This document shows positions 54,454-63,999 of a DNA stretch of 64,000 nucleotides, piece after piece (position 1 is the stretch's first letter; every line of letters starts with the position of its first letter). The DNA is from Priestia megaterium NBRC 15308 = ATCC 14581 (GTDB lineage: Bacteria; Bacillota; Bacilli; Bacillales; Bacillaceae_H): contig NZ_CP009920.1 in NCBI RefSeq assembly GCF_000832985.1, forward strand, positions 3,466,501-3,530,500. Reading direction: 5' to 3'. A program made the translations under genes and the position numbers. Under the pieces are notes generated by a model that saw only the letters and a list, made by a program, of their open reading frames with translations, ran no database searches and was not told the origin of the DNA.

Positions 54454-54945
54454 CCTAAAAGCAAAGTAAGTAATATAACGAGCTAAACAATTTATCCTAA
54501 TCTTTTTGTATATTAAACATAAATTTCATTTATTCTCCATAAACTTGATTGAATTTGTTATAATGGTAGAAAGTGTAAGGTTTATTCATGAGTTTGACTC
54601 TGCAGATATGTAAAAGGTACCGTGCAGAAAACTATTTTACTTGCACAAATATCTTTTAACAAGTGACAGGGACATGCATTTAGCTCATGACAAAAAAAAT
54701 CCATATTTTTTTCATGAATTATTCACAAAGTAACGGCAAAATATGGTTTAATAAACATGAGAAATAGATATTTCTCTACTATTTTACCGTTTACATGTGA
54801 AGCTTTTAAGTAGCTTTGGTGAGAGGAATATGACTTCTTTGTGAACAAAGAGGAGATTTTTGTAAAAATATGTTGAAAACGCCTTCATTTATAGACTCTT
54901 TATTTACTAGATAAAAGTCTGTGGATGAGTAAAGGAGGAAGCGCC
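54454..54945 (+). promoter_or_regulatory. ctaA/ctaB divergent region with long ctaB leader
   Basis: An extended -10 TGTTATAAT (54556-54564) would start a ctaB leader of about 375 bases. Within it lie a hairpin CTTCTTTG/CAAAGAGG followed by AGATTTTT (54834-54861), a cre-like site (54874-54887) and a bulged stem AGACT-TTTAT/ATAAA-AGTCT (54893-54920) just before the SD. No gene is visible. Confidence 0.5.
54874..54887 (+). promoter_or_regulatory. cre (CcpA) site in the ctaB leader
   Basis: TGAAAACGCCTTCA matches 13 of 14 positions of TGAAARCGYTTTCA. Its position, far downstream of the likely promoter and 59 bases before the start codon, suits a roadblock. Confidence 0.5.
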
Positions 54946-55884
54946 ATGGAAGATTCAAAAATGGTGGAAGATTCAACGCTTTCTGCATCGCCTAACACAG
55001 CTCATGTAAGCGAAAATAGTTCCGTTTGGTCAGACTTTTTAGCTACGATTAAAATTGGAATAGTCAACTCGAATTTCATCACCACCTTTACTGGTTTTTG
55101 GCTAGCTCTTTTCTTCAACGAACAACACTTCTTAGAAAACCTGGATAAAGCATTTTTTACTTTAATAGGTTCTTCACTTATCATCGCCGGTTCATGCAGT
55201 TTGAACAATTACATAGATCGTGACATTGACCCTCTAATGGAACGAACAAAGGGACGACCTACAGTGACAGGGAGTTTTACACCTTTGACGGTCCTTGGGA
55301 TTGGAATCGGTTTTACGTTAACCGGCTTGCTTATGCTACTAGTTGTTTCTTCAGTAGCCGCTCTCATTGGATTAGCAGGAATACTTACATATGTAGTTCT
55401 TTACAGCATGTGGTCCAAAAGACTATACACAATTAATACAGTAATCGGAAGTATATCAGGAGCTGTCCCGCCTTTAATTGGATGGGCGGCTATTGATCCC
55501 AATTTACATGTAGTGGCTTGGGTATTATTTTTAATCATGTTTATTTGGCAGCCCCCTCATTTTCTAGCTCTTGCTATGCGAAGATGTGAAGAATACCGGG
55601 CAGCGGGAATCCCTATGTTGCCTGTTGTACACGGGTTTGAGCTTACAAAACGACAGATTCTCATTTGGATTGCTTGTTTGTTGCCATTACCTCTTTATTT
55701 ATACGAATTAGGCACTCCATTTCTAATTTTGGCCACTGTTTTAAACATAGGATGGCTATTTTTAGGATTTGCTCAATACAATAAACAAGAAGACACAAAG
55801 TGGGCTAGCATGATGTTTGTCTACTCACTAAACTATTTAACTATTTTATTTGTCTCAATGATTGTCGCAACGCTTTTTGCCTAG
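54946..55884 (+). CDS. ctaB: Protoheme IX farnesyltransferase (heme O synthase)
   Basis: A UbiA-family prenyltransferase with about nine membrane segments. First Asp motif [19 protein letters not shown], second motif region [20 protein letters not shown]. It attaches farnesyl to heme B, supplying heme O to CtaA. The ATG at 54946 follows AAAGGAGGAAGC; 312 residues. First gene of the caa3 oxidase operon. Confidence 0.96.
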   Translation: MEDSKMVEDSTLSASPNTAHVSENSSVWSDFLATIKIGIVNSNFITTFTGFWLALFFNEQHFLENLDKAFFTLIGSSLIIAGSCSLNNYIDRDIDPLMERTKGRPTVTGSFTPLTVLGIGIGFTLTGLLMLLVVSSVAALIGLAGILTYVVLYSMWSKRLYTINTVIGSISGAVPPLIGWAAIDPNLHVVAWVLFLIMFIWQPPHFLALAMRRCEEYRAAGIPMLPVVHGFELTKRQILIWIACLLPLPLYLYELGTPFLILATVLNIGWLFLGFAQYNKQEDTKWASMMFVYSLNYLTILFVSMIVATLFA

Positions 55885-56021
55885 ATAAAATCTTTCACTG
55901 AATGCGACACTGCACAAGGGGGATTTCTTCTACATGTAGAATTCATTATAGAAGGAATAAGTTTTATGCTCAAGAGGGCATAGATGAAATCACGTCAATG
56001 AAAGAGAGGTTGGGGAATGGT

Positions 56022-57077
56022 ATGAAAAAATGGCGATTGAACTTTCGCGTTTTGTCGTTATTTACGCTGCTTGCATTCGTGTTATCGGCCTGTGGAAAAC
56101 CGTTTTTGTCAACACTTAAGCCTGCAGGTGAGGTAGCTGAAGAACAATATTCGCTTATGCTGCTTAGTACAGCCATCATGGTTTTAGTTATTATTGTTGT
56201 CACCATTATCTTTATATTTGTTATTTTGCGCTTTCGTCGTCGTAAAGGCGAAGAAAATGTGATTCCAAAGCAAGTAGAGGGAAGCAGAAAGTTAGAAATT
56301 ATATGGACAGTGATCCCTATCTTGCTGCTGATTATTTTGACTGTTCCAACGGTCATCTCAACATTTAAGCTAGCGGATGTAAAAGGAATGAAGGACAAAG
56401 ATGCTGTCGTAGTAAATGTGCGCGCTAACTTGTACTGGTGGGAATTTGAGTATCCTAATCAAAAAATTATTACATCGCAAGATCTAGTTGTTCCAACGGA
56501 TAAAAAAGTCTACTTTAACATTAAAGCTTCTGACGTCAAGCACTCATTCTGGATTCCTTCAGTTGGAGGAAAGCTCGATGCTAACACAGAAAATGATAAT
56601 AAATTCTGGCTAGTGTTTGATTCTAAAAAATCGAAGGAAGCTAACGGGGTTTTCTACGGAAAATGTGCTGAGCTTTGCGGTCCATCTCATTCTCTTATGG
56701 ACTTTAAAGTACGGGCTGTATCAAGCGATGAATTTGATACGTGGGCAAAAGATTTGAAAAAGGCAAAGCCTGATGTAGAAACAGCATCCGCAAAAGCTGG
56801 TCAAGAGGTCTTTAATGAAAGCTGTATCGGATGTCATGCTGTTGACGTCAAAGACAATCGTCCAGAACAAGCTCGTCAAGCACCAAACTTAGCCGGTTTT
56901 TCTGAACGTGAGCGTGTAGCTGGGGTGCTTCCTCACAACAAGGAAAATATCAAAAAATGGTTAAAAGACCCTGAAAAAGTTAAGCCGGGTAATAAGATGA
57001 GTGGTACATATCCTGACTTAACAGATGAACAAGTGAATGAGCTAGCAGACTATTTAATGAGTTTAAAAGAAAAATAA
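56022..57077 (+). CDS. ctaC: Cytochrome caa3 oxidase subunit II with cytochrome c domain
   Basis: A lipoprotein-type signal (lipobox LSACG) precedes two membrane helices, the CuA domain (DVKHSFW; GKCAELCGPSHSLMDF ligands) and a fused C-terminal cytochrome c with heme motif CIGCH and axial Met in NKMSGTYPD. This fusion defines caa3-type oxidases. The ATG at 56022 begins a normal signal peptide; a longer frame upstream has no support. 351 residues, close to B. subtilis CtaC. Confidence 0.95.
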   Translation: MKKWRLNFRVLSLFTLLAFVLSACGKPFLSTLKPAGEVAEEQYSLMLLSTAIMVLVIIVVTIIFIFVILRFRRRKGEENVIPKQVEGSRKLEIIWTVIPILLLIILTVPTVISTFKLADVKGMKDKDAVVVNVRANLYWWEFEYPNQKIITSQDLVVPTDKKVYFNIKASDVKHSFWIPSVGGKLDANTENDNKFWLVFDSKKSKEANGVFYGKCAELCGPSHSLMDFKVRAVSSDEFDTWAKDLKKAKPDVETASAKAGQEVFNESCIGCHAVDVKDNRPEQARQAPNLAGFSERERVAGVLPHNKENIKKWLKDPEKVKPGNKMSGTYPDLTDEQVNELADYLMSLKEK

Positions 57078-57111
57078 ACGTCCAGTCGTTTTTAAAAGGG
57101 GAGGTTTAGCG

Positions 57112-58977
57112 ATGAGTACACTCAGTCAAAAGAAGGGTGTAGGTGGAACAATTTGGGACTTTATGACAACCGTTGACCATAAGAAAATTGCCATTCTTTA
57201 TCTAATTGCCGGCGGTATCTTTTTTCTAGTCGGAGGAGTGGAAGCGCTATTTATACGTATTCAGCTGGCTATACCAAGCAATGACTTTGTTAGTGCAGGA
57301 ACGTATAATGAAATTTTAACAATGCATGGAACAACAATGATTTTCTTAGCCGCAATGCCGCTTCTTTTTGCCATGATGAATGCAGTTGTTCCGCTGCAAA
57401 TTGGAGCTCGAGATGTAGCATTTCCATTTTTAAATTTGTTAGGTTTTTGGTTGTTTGCCTTTGGGGGACTCTTTTTAAATCTAAGCTGGTTTTTAGGAGG
57501 AGCACCTGATGCAGGGTGGACCTCATATGCTTCGCTGTCTATTGCATCACCTGGTCACGGAATTGATTTTTATGCGATAGGTTTGCAGATTTCCGGAGCC
57601 GGGACATTGATTTCAGGTATCAACTTTCTCGTGACAATCATTAACATGAGGGCGCCAGGTATGACTTATATGCGTATGCCGCTGTTTACATGGACGACGT
57701 TTGTTGCATCAGCCCTTATTTTGTTTGCGTTTCCAGCACTAACGGTTGGATTGTTTTTAATGATTTTTGACCGCTTATTCGGGGGAAACTTTTTTGACGC
57801 CACAATGGGTGGGAACACCATTATCTGGGAACATCTTTTCTGGATATTCGGTCATCCGGAAGTATATATTTTAATTCTTCCAGCGTTTGGTGTTTTCTCT
57901 GAAATTTTACCTACTTTTTCAAGAAAGAGATTATTCGGGTACTCGTCGATGGTTTTTGCTACCGTATTAATCGGATTTTTAGGGTTCATGGTGTGGGCTC
58001 ACCACATGTTTACAACCGGACTTGGTCCAATTGCAAATGCCATTTTTGCTGTCGCTACGATGGCTATCGCCGTTCCAACTGGAATTAAAATTTTCAACTG
58101 GTTGTTTACGCTTTGGGGAGGAAGTATTGAGTTTACGTCTCCAATGCTGTATGCTGTCGCTTTTATTCCATCATTTGTTATCGGGGGAGTAACAGGAGTT
58201 ATGGCAGCTGTAGCACCTGCAGATTATCAATTTCAAGATTCTTATTTTATCGTTGCTCACTTCCATTACGTTATCGTAGGCGGTGTCGTATACGCTATAT
58301 TAGCAGGTGTCACATACTGGTGGCCAAAAATGTTTGGGAAGATGTTAGATGAAAAGTTAAGCAAAGCAACGTTCTGGCTCTTTTTGATTGGTTTCCACTT
58401 AACGTTCTTTATTCAGCATTTCTTAGGACTAATGGGGATGCCTCGCCGCGTATGGACGTTCTTGCCTAATCAAGGTCTTGACCTTGGGAATGCAATCAGT
58501 TCATCAGGAGCTGCTTTCATGGCGGTTGCTACGCTCATTTTACTGGTTAATATTATAAAAACAACTGCCAAAGGACAAAAGGTAGGAGGAGACCCTTGGG
58601 GAGACGGACGCACCTTAGAATGGGCTATTTCATCTCCGCCTCCAGAGTATAACTTTAAACAAACGCCGCTTGTACGCGGGTTAGATGCATATTGGATTGA
58701 AAAAATGGCAGGAAATAAAGAAATGACGCCAGCCGAACCTCTTGGTGATATTCATATGCCAAACTCATCGTTTATTCCATTTATGATATCGCTTGGAATG
58801 TTTATTGCAGGGATTGGCTTTTTGTATCGAAATGATCATGCGTGGGGAGATATTGTAGGGATTATCGGAATGATCGTCATGTTTTTATCGATGTTCTTCC
58901 GTTCATGGATTGATGATCACGGCTTTCATATTCATAAAGAAGACTTAGTTGATGATGACAAGGAGGCGAAGATGTAA
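57112..58977 (+). CDS. ctaD: Cytochrome caa3 oxidase subunit I
   Basis: The heme-copper catalytic subunit. Conserved features are LTMHGTTMIFLAAMP (heme a His), WEHLFWIFGHPEVYILILP (CuB His-Tyr), MVWAHHMFTTG (CuB His pair) and DSYFIVAHFHYVIVGG (heme His). About fourteen helices in 621 residues. It reduces oxygen and pumps protons. SD AGGGGAGG precedes the ATG; its stop overlaps the ctaE start by one base. Confidence 0.98.
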   Translation: MSTLSQKKGVGGTIWDFMTTVDHKKIAILYLIAGGIFFLVGGVEALFIRIQLAIPSNDFVSAGTYNEILTMHGTTMIFLAAMPLLFAMMNAVVPLQIGARDVAFPFLNLLGFWLFAFGGLFLNLSWFLGGAPDAGWTSYASLSIASPGHGIDFYAIGLQISGAGTLISGINFLVTIINMRAPGMTYMRMPLFTWTTFVASALILFAFPALTVGLFLMIFDRLFGGNFFDATMGGNTIIWEHLFWIFGHPEVYILILPAFGVFSEILPTFSRKRLFGYSSMVFATVLIGFLGFMVWAHHMFTTGLGPIANAIFAVATMAIAVPTGIKIFNWLFTLWGGSIEFTSPMLYAVAFIPSFVIGGVTGVMAAVAPADYQFQDSYFIVAHFHYVIVGGVVYAILAGVTYWWPKMFGKMLDEKLSKATFWLFLIGFHLTFFIQHFLGLMGMPRRVWTFLPNQGLDLGNAISSSGAAFMAVATLILLVNIIKTTAKGQKVGGDPWGDGRTLEWAISSPPPEYNFKQTPLVRGLDAYWIEKMAGNKEMTPAEPLGDIHMPNSSFIPFMISLGMFIAGIGFLYRNDHAWGDIVGIIGMIVMFLSMFFRSWIDDHGFHIHKEDLVDDDKEAKM

Positions 58978-59597
58978 TGGAGACTGAACAAAAGCTAACT
59001 GCTGAAACTTTCCCTGCTTCGCCTGAAAAAGCAACGCTTGAAGGGAAAAATAAATTTACTGGCTTTTGGCTCTTTTTAGGCGGAGAGACGGTTTTGTTTG
59101 CTTCACTTTTTGCTACTTATTTAGCTTTACGTAATTCAACGATGTCAGGACCTAAGCCAGAAGAATTGTTTGATATTAAGCTTGTTTTTGCAGCCACCAT
59201 GATTTTATTAACAAGTTCACTAACAAGCGTATATGCTATGTATCATATGAAAAATTTTGAATTTAAAAAGATGCAGCTATGGTTAGGCGTTACGTGGCTT
59301 TTAGGTTTAGCGTTTTTAGGGCTAGAAATTTATGAGTTCAGGCATTATGTTCATGAAGGGCATACGTTTACAAGCAGCGCATTTGGTTCTTCTTTCTACG
59401 CGCTGGTTGGGACCCACGGAGCTCACGTAACGTTCGGATTGCTTTGGATTGGTTCTTTGATGATTCGAAATGCGAAGCGGGGGTTAAACTTATATAACGC
59501 TCCTAAATATTATGTCGCAAGTTTATACTGGCACTTTATCGATGTTGTGTGGGTCTTTATTTTCACGGTTGTATATTTAATGGGAATGGTGGGATAA
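58977..59597 (+). CDS. ctaE: Cytochrome caa3 oxidase subunit III
   Basis: A five-helix subunit III with the FWLFLGGETVLFASLFATYLAL first helix region shortened from longer forms, then GTHGAHVTFGLLWIG and YWHFIDVVWVFIFTVVYL, all typical. It stabilises the oxidase core. The ATG overlaps the ctaD TAA by one base, with SD AAGGAGG inside ctaD, indicating coupling. 206 residues. Confidence 0.96.
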   Translation: METEQKLTAETFPASPEKATLEGKNKFTGFWLFLGGETVLFASLFATYLALRNSTMSGPKPEELFDIKLVFAATMILLTSSLTSVYAMYHMKNFEFKKMQLWLGVTWLLGLAFLGLEIYEFRHYVHEGHTFTSSAFGSSFYALVGTHGAHVTFGLLWIGSLMIRNAKRGLNLYNAPKYYVASLYWHFIDVVWVFIFTVVYLMGMVG

Positions 59598-59601
59598 GCT
59601 G

Positions 59602-59934
59602 ATGACGACAAATCAATCAAACTCAGATAACCCAAGGCTCAATTTAGATTATCGTAAAAAAAGAAACGCAGAAGATATGAAAATGCAAGTTATCTCTTTT
59701 GGGATGATGTTGTTTCTAACGCTAATTGCTTTTTTTGCGGTTTATCAAGAGTTTAGCGGATGGTACATTATGCCGGTGATTGTGCTCTTGGCCGTTGTTC
59801 AAGTCATCTTTCAACTTTATTATTTCATGCATATGAACCACAAAGGACATACCATACCAGCATTTTTCTTGTATTCAGGTGTATTGGTAGCTCTTTTAAC
59901 CATTTTAGCTTTTGTAACCATTATTTGGTGGTAA
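59602..59934 (+). CDS. ctaF: Cytochrome caa3 oxidase subunit IV
   Basis: The 110-residue protein has three membrane segments (QVISFGMMLFLTLIAFFAVY, WYIMPVIVLLAVVQVIFQLY and FFLYSGVLVALLTILAFVTI) and the YYFMHMNHKGH loop typical of CtaF/CyoD-like subunits. It lies four bases after ctaE. A hairpin follows before ctaG. Confidence 0.94.
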   Translation: MTTNQSNSDNPRLNLDYRKKRNAEDMKMQVISFGMMLFLTLIAFFAVYQEFSGWYIMPVIVLLAVVQVIFQLYYFMHMNHKGHTIPAFFLYSGVLVALLTILAFVTIIWW

Positions 59935-59936
59935 AG

Positions 59937-59964
59937 AAAAGGGCTGGCATGCGCCAGTCCTTTT
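59937..59964 (+). terminator. Hairpin between ctaF and ctaG
   Basis: GGGCTGGC pairs with GCCAGTCC around ATGC, flanked by A4 and T4. Probably a partial terminator that lowers ctaG expression. Confidence 0.6.
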
Positions 59965-59991
59965 CATCATCTGTAGAAGGAGGGATAGACG

Positions 59992-60930
59992 TTGATTAAC
60001 AATTTGCAGATGTTTGGTTTTGAAGCACTTTGGAGTCCTTACTATTTTTTAACCATTTGTCTGGTGACCGCCTTATATTTTTTCATCGTTGGTAGATGGA
60101 GAGGGAATTTTATAGGAGCGGTGGCCGTAAACAGAAAAACAAAAGCGTATTTTGTTATTAGCATGGTTCTTTTATATATATGTAAAGGAGGACCCGTAGA
60201 TTTACTAGGGCATTTTATGTTTAGTGCTCATATGACGCAAATGGCAATCGTTTACTTGGTGATTCCTCCGCTTTTTATTTTAGGAATTCCGCCGTGGTTA
60301 GCTCGTTCTGTTATTTATGTAAGAGGAGTTAAACCTATTTTTAAATTCTTTACACAGCCCTTAATTGCGCTACTATTATTCAATGGGTTATTCTCTTTGT
60401 ATCATATTCCGCTGCTTTTTGATTTTATTAAAACGGATATGATGCTCCACGGAATCGTGAGTGTTGTATTATTTGTCGCTGCATTTTGCATGTGGTGGCC
60501 ACTCGTTAATCAGCTAGAAGAAGAACAAAAGCTAAGTTCTTTAAAAAAGCTTGGATACATTTTTGCAGATGGCGTACTCCTTACTCCAGCATGCGCGCTG
60601 ATTATTTTTGCAAATCATTCTTTATATGCGACGTATACAGATTCAAGCGCTTGGGTACAAGCTCTTTCCCTTTGTGTACCGCCTTCTATGATCGCAAGTT
60701 TAGGGCAGCTTGCTCCCGAGATGTTTAATACGCTGCCGCCCGTGGAAGATCAGCAGCTAGGCGGCGTTATTATGAAGATTATTCAAGAAATTGTGTATGG
60801 AACGGTTTTAGGATTTATTTTTTTTCAGTGGGCTCGAAAAGAACGAGAGAAAGATACGTACATGCCCGATTTTACTGAGCCTCAAGATATAAAACCAAAG
60901 GAATTTTCGACTACTCCTCCTTTGAATTAA
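59992..60930 (+). CDS. ctaG: Cytochrome oxidase assembly protein CtaG
   Basis: A seven-helix membrane protein of the Bacillus caa3_CtaG family (not the Cox11 type). Features include DLLGHFMFSAHMTQMAIVYL and PPLFILGIPPWLARS near the middle, and the MWWPLVNQL segment. It is needed for caa3 activity in B. subtilis, probably in copper delivery. The TTG start follows GAAGGAGGG. Last gene of the cta run. Confidence 0.93.
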   Translation: MINNLQMFGFEALWSPYYFLTICLVTALYFFIVGRWRGNFIGAVAVNRKTKAYFVISMVLLYICKGGPVDLLGHFMFSAHMTQMAIVYLVIPPLFILGIPPWLARSVIYVRGVKPIFKFFTQPLIALLLFNGLFSLYHIPLLFDFIKTDMMLHGIVSVVLFVAAFCMWWPLVNQLEEEQKLSSLKKLGYIFADGVLLTPACALIIFANHSLYATYTDSSAWVQALSLCVPPSMIASLGQLAPEMFNTLPPVEDQQLGGVIMKIIQEIVYGTVLGFIFFQWARKEREKDTYMPDFTEPQDIKPKEFSTTPPLN

Positions 60931-60962
60931 AAAAAGCGCAGTGTGATTACTGCGCTTTTTCT
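60929..60962. terminator. Terminator between ctaG and ylbA
   Basis: AAAAGCGCAGT pairs with ACTGCGCTTTT around GTGATT. Confidence 0.88.
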
Positions 60963-60966
60963 AATT

Positions 60967-61326
60967 CTATAGCTGAACGGTTTCAAGCTGTGATTTGATT
61001 TGTGCTAATATCTTTTCACACTGTTCTACAAGAGATGGTGGAAAGTATTCGCCGTCTCCATATTCTACACCGTGAGGATAATAATGTTTGCCTAGCAGAG
61101 GTGTCATAAGGTGAATAACAGCATGCCTGCCCCCTACATCGCCTGAAATAGCATGTCCTTGGACTCGCAAATAGAAGGTATCTCGCTGAAACTCGAATTT
61201 TCGATCGTACGTGACGCGTTCATAATCCCATTGTCCGGCGCGGACCAGACCAAATTGATGCATAATCTCATCTAATAAATCTAAATCAACCTTTAATGAA
61301 TCAAATTTTGCATATTCAAATTTCAT
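60967..61326 (-). CDS. ylbA: YugN-family protein YlbA
   Basis: The 119-residue soluble protein (GLVRAGQWDYERVTYDRKFE, VHLMTPLLGKHYYPHGVEYG-like segment near the end) matches the YugN family and YlbA in length and position after ctaG. No catalytic motif or known function. SD GGGAGGG precedes the ATG. Confidence 0.85.
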   Translation of the reverse strand: MKFEYAKFDSLKVDLDLLDEIMHQFGLVRAGQWDYERVTYDRKFEFQRDTFYLRVQGHAISGDVGGRHAVIHLMTPLLGKHYYPHGVEYGDGEYFPPSLVEQCEKILAQIKSQLETVQL

Positions 61327-61511
61327 ATGAACTCCCTCCCAAAACAGATATACCCCAATTAAATCATAAGCCGAATGGATAAAACTTGCAATATCTAATA
61401 AGGAAAAATGTAAACGTTATCTATTTTTATTTAAACGTTTTAAATACGAAAGTTTACTAAAAAGTTGGTCACACTATAAAACGAGCACACGATGTAAAGG
61501 AGGATGAAACA

Positions 61512-61931
61512 ATGAAAACTGTACAAGAGGTAATGACAGCTGATACGGAAACATGCACCACGCTTGATAACGTATATGAAGTAGCAGTGAAAATGAAGGA
61601 ATGGAATGTAGGAGCAATTCCAATTGTCGATAGAGATCAGCTAGTAGGAATGATTACAGATCGAGACTTAGTTATAAAAGGCATCGCAGAAAAGAAGCCA
61701 AATTCAAGTAAAGTAACGGATGTTATGAGTGAAGAGCTTATAACTATTACAGCGGAAGCCTCTGTAGAAGAAGCTTCTAAGCTTATGGCTCAACATCAAA
61801 TCCGTCGTCTTCCTGTTGTGGAAAATCAAAAGCTAGTAGGGATTGTATCGCTAGGTGATTTATCAACGTTTCGCTATGCAAATGAACGTGCAGGAGAAGC
61901 GCTCTCAGACATTTCACAACAAACGCATTAA
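61512..61931 (+). CDS. ylbB: CBS-domain pair protein YlbB
   Basis: Two CBS domains (about residues 1-60 and 70-130) with MTADTETCTT, GAIPIVDRDQLVGMITDRDL and RRLPVVENQKLVGIVSLGDL. Such small proteins sense adenine nucleotides or similar ligands; the ligand here is unknown. It matches YlbB in position. SD AAAGGAGGATG precedes the ATG. 139 residues. Confidence 0.88.
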   Translation: MKTVQEVMTADTETCTTLDNVYEVAVKMKEWNVGAIPIVDRDQLVGMITDRDLVIKGIAEKKPNSSKVTDVMSEELITITAEASVEEASKLMAQHQIRRLPVVENQKLVGIVSLGDLSTFRYANERAGEALSDISQQTH

Positions 61932-61936
61932 AAAGC

Positions 61937-61988
61937 GAAAGCCAACTGTTTGCAGTATATTCGTAAATAGTTGGCTTTTTCTTTTGTT
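61937..61988 (+). terminator. Terminator after ylbB
   Basis: AAAGCCAACT pairs with AGTTGGCTTT, followed by TTCTTTTG; loop about 25 bases. Confidence 0.75.
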
Positions 61989-62088
61989 TCCTTCATACCG
62001 ATAGCTATTTTTTTTTGAATGCATGTATAATAGAGATAAAAATAAGTTAAACAGGTAAAGAAAACAGGTGTAAGGAGAGGAAGAAAAG

Positions 62089-63138
62089 CTGAAAAAAGTT
62101 ATTTTTATTCTCGTATTAATAGTGGCATTTGTATACGCGGAGGATTATTTACCTCAGCTAGAAAAATATCTAACCGGTCAAAATATTGAGCAAAACCAAA
62201 CGGATTCCAAAAGTCAGCCCACACAAGAAGTGGCTTCTTATGAAAAACAAAGTGAAAATATGATGAGGCTCATTGGAGATCATTCAGAACAGTTAATTGG
62301 AATGCTTGGAGAGCCGGATCGTATTGATTCTTCTGCATATGGCTATGATTGGTGGATTTACAAAAAGAATCGTCAAACTTATGCGCAGGTAGGAGTAGAA
62401 AATAATCAAGTCGTATCTGTATACGTCATTGGCTCAAAAACAAATACAGATCCTTTTGAGATTGGTGAGAAGCGAGAGGAAGTAGAAAAAAGAGTTTCAC
62501 TTTCATCGGAACTCACGCTTCAAAAAGACGGAAATGAATACCGATTTCGTCTGAGTGAAGAGGATATGAAAATGCGTCCCATTATTAAATATGGAGATGT
62601 ATACGTCCAACTATATTTTGATCAGTTCCTTAATACAATCTCAAGTATTCGAATTATGGACATGGACACGCTATTAAAACAGCGTCCGTACGAAATTGTT
62701 TACCGCGGCGAGCTTCCCACAGCTCCGTCATTGACATCGGAGGAGTGGAAAAGTGTCCAAGAAGGAGAAGAACAGCAAATTATCGATATTACAAATGTAA
62801 TTCGAGACCGGTTTCAGCTGTCGCCTTTAGCTTGGGACGAAGCCACTGCCGGTGTAGCTTATTTACACAGCAAAGAAATGAGCGACTTAAACTATTTCTC
62901 TCACGTTTCACCAGCACAAGGTGATTTAGGCAACCGTCTGCAAAAAGGTGATGTAGTATACCGTATCGCGGGCGAAAATATTGCCTCGAATTATCAGGAT
63001 GGAATCGCTGCGGTTGAAGGGTGGCTTAATAGTGAGGGACATCGTAAGGCTTTACTCAATAAAGAGTTTACGCGTCTTGGTGTAGGTGTATATGAGAAAT
63101 ATTACACGCAAAACTTTATCACTCCGATGAATGAATAG
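62089..63138 (+). CDS. ylbC: CAP-domain protein YlbC with probable CTG start
   Basis: An N-terminal hydrophobic anchor (KKVIFILVLIVAFVYA) is followed by a CAP-associated domain (about 65-200) and a C-terminal CAP/SCP domain (ITNVIRDRFQLSPLAWDEA, HSKEMSDLNYFSHVSP, GENIAS, HRKALLNKEFTRLGVGVY). It is probably exported or membrane-anchored; some bacterial CAP proteins act on the wall. A good SD (AAGGAGAGG) lies eight bases before CTG at 62089, and no ATG, GTG or TTG lies between the upstream stop and a GTG at 62122 that would cut off the signal. 349 residues, near B. subtilis YlbC (346). Confidence 0.85.
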   Translation: MKKVIFILVLIVAFVYAEDYLPQLEKYLTGQNIEQNQTDSKSQPTQEVASYEKQSENMMRLIGDHSEQLIGMLGEPDRIDSSAYGYDWWIYKKNRQTYAQVGVENNQVVSVYVIGSKTNTDPFEIGEKREEVEKRVSLSSELTLQKDGNEYRFRLSEEDMKMRPIIKYGDVYVQLYFDQFLNTISSIRIMDMDTLLKQRPYEIVYRGELPTAPSLTSEEWKSVQEGEEQQIIDITNVIRDRFQLSPLAWDEATAGVAYLHSKEMSDLNYFSHVSPAQGDLGNRLQKGDVVYRIAGENIASNYQDGIAAVEGWLNSEGHRKALLNKEFTRLGVGVYEKYYTQNFITPMNE

Positions 63139-63222
63139 TAAGATTAAAACTTCCTTTTGAAAATTGGTCTACTCTTGTCCTCTTTCTCATAAGTTTTAGT
63201 AGAGGTTAGAGGAGGGACGAGA

Positions 63223-63999
63223 ATGAAAGGAAGAATAGTAGGAATATTGCTCGTACTTTTCTTTGCATATACGACTACTGTACATGCAGCTGAAGGGCAG
63301 TGGGAAAAGCTTGATAACTTATCTGATCAAACGCTATCGCTTGTAGAGCAAAAGGAGTATAAAGCAGCCCAACATTTGTTCAGAAACTTTTCGAATGAAT
63401 TTACCAGTCTCAATACAGCTTCTTTGGGCGTATCGGCCGAAGATATACGTATTTTAACTCTTTGTTATGAACAGGTAGAAAGGTCTCTTTTATCTTCTGA
63501 TTCCAGTGATGAAGAACGTCTTCAAAAAGCTACTCAATTTCGATTGTTAGTCGATGCGCTGCACAGCAAGCATCAGCCTATGTGGACTGAGCTCGAAGGC
63601 AGTATGCTAGCAACATTTAAAGAGATGCGAAATGAAGCGGTAAAAGGAGAACAATCGGCTTATGAAGCGCAGCTTAAGCAATTTTTGAAGGAATATGATA
63701 TGATCTTACCGAGCGCGCAGGTAGACGTGTCGTCTCCCTATGTACAGCGTGTGAGCGCGGACGTTCACTTTTTACAAACTGAAGGAACGCTAAGTGAGAT
63801 TAACGATGAGCAGTTTAACCAAATGGAACAAAACTTAAAAGATTTTTTTGAACAAGTAAAAGAAAATCGTACAGACCCGTCTTTTATTTGGGTTACAATT
63901 ACCACCGGAAGTATTATTATTGCTACACTTTTTTATGTAGGAGCGCGAAAATATTTTGCTGACCAGAAAAGAAAGTCAGCTAGAGGGCGTAATGATTGA
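63223..63999 (+). CDS. ypjB: Sporulation protein YpjB
   Basis: A signal peptide (MKGRIVGILLVLFFAYTTTVHA) is followed by an extracytoplasmic helical domain (about 25-220), a C-terminal membrane helix (WVTITTGSIIIATLFYVGA) and a basic tail. Length (258) and topology match B. subtilis YpjB (264), a sporulation-linked protein of unknown mechanism. In B. subtilis ypjB is far from ylbC, near qcr genes, so location differs. SD AGAGGAGGG precedes the ATG. The stop is at the very end of the window. Confidence 0.82.
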   Translation: MKGRIVGILLVLFFAYTTTVHAAEGQWEKLDNLSDQTLSLVEQKEYKAAQHLFRNFSNEFTSLNTASLGVSAEDIRILTLCYEQVERSLLSSDSSDEERLQKATQFRLLVDALHSKHQPMWTELEGSMLATFKEMRNEAVKGEQSAYEAQLKQFLKEYDMILPSAQVDVSSPYVQRVSADVHFLQTEGTLSEINDEQFNQMEQNLKDFFEQVKENRTDPSFIWVTITTGSIIIATLFYVGARKYFADQKRKSARGRND

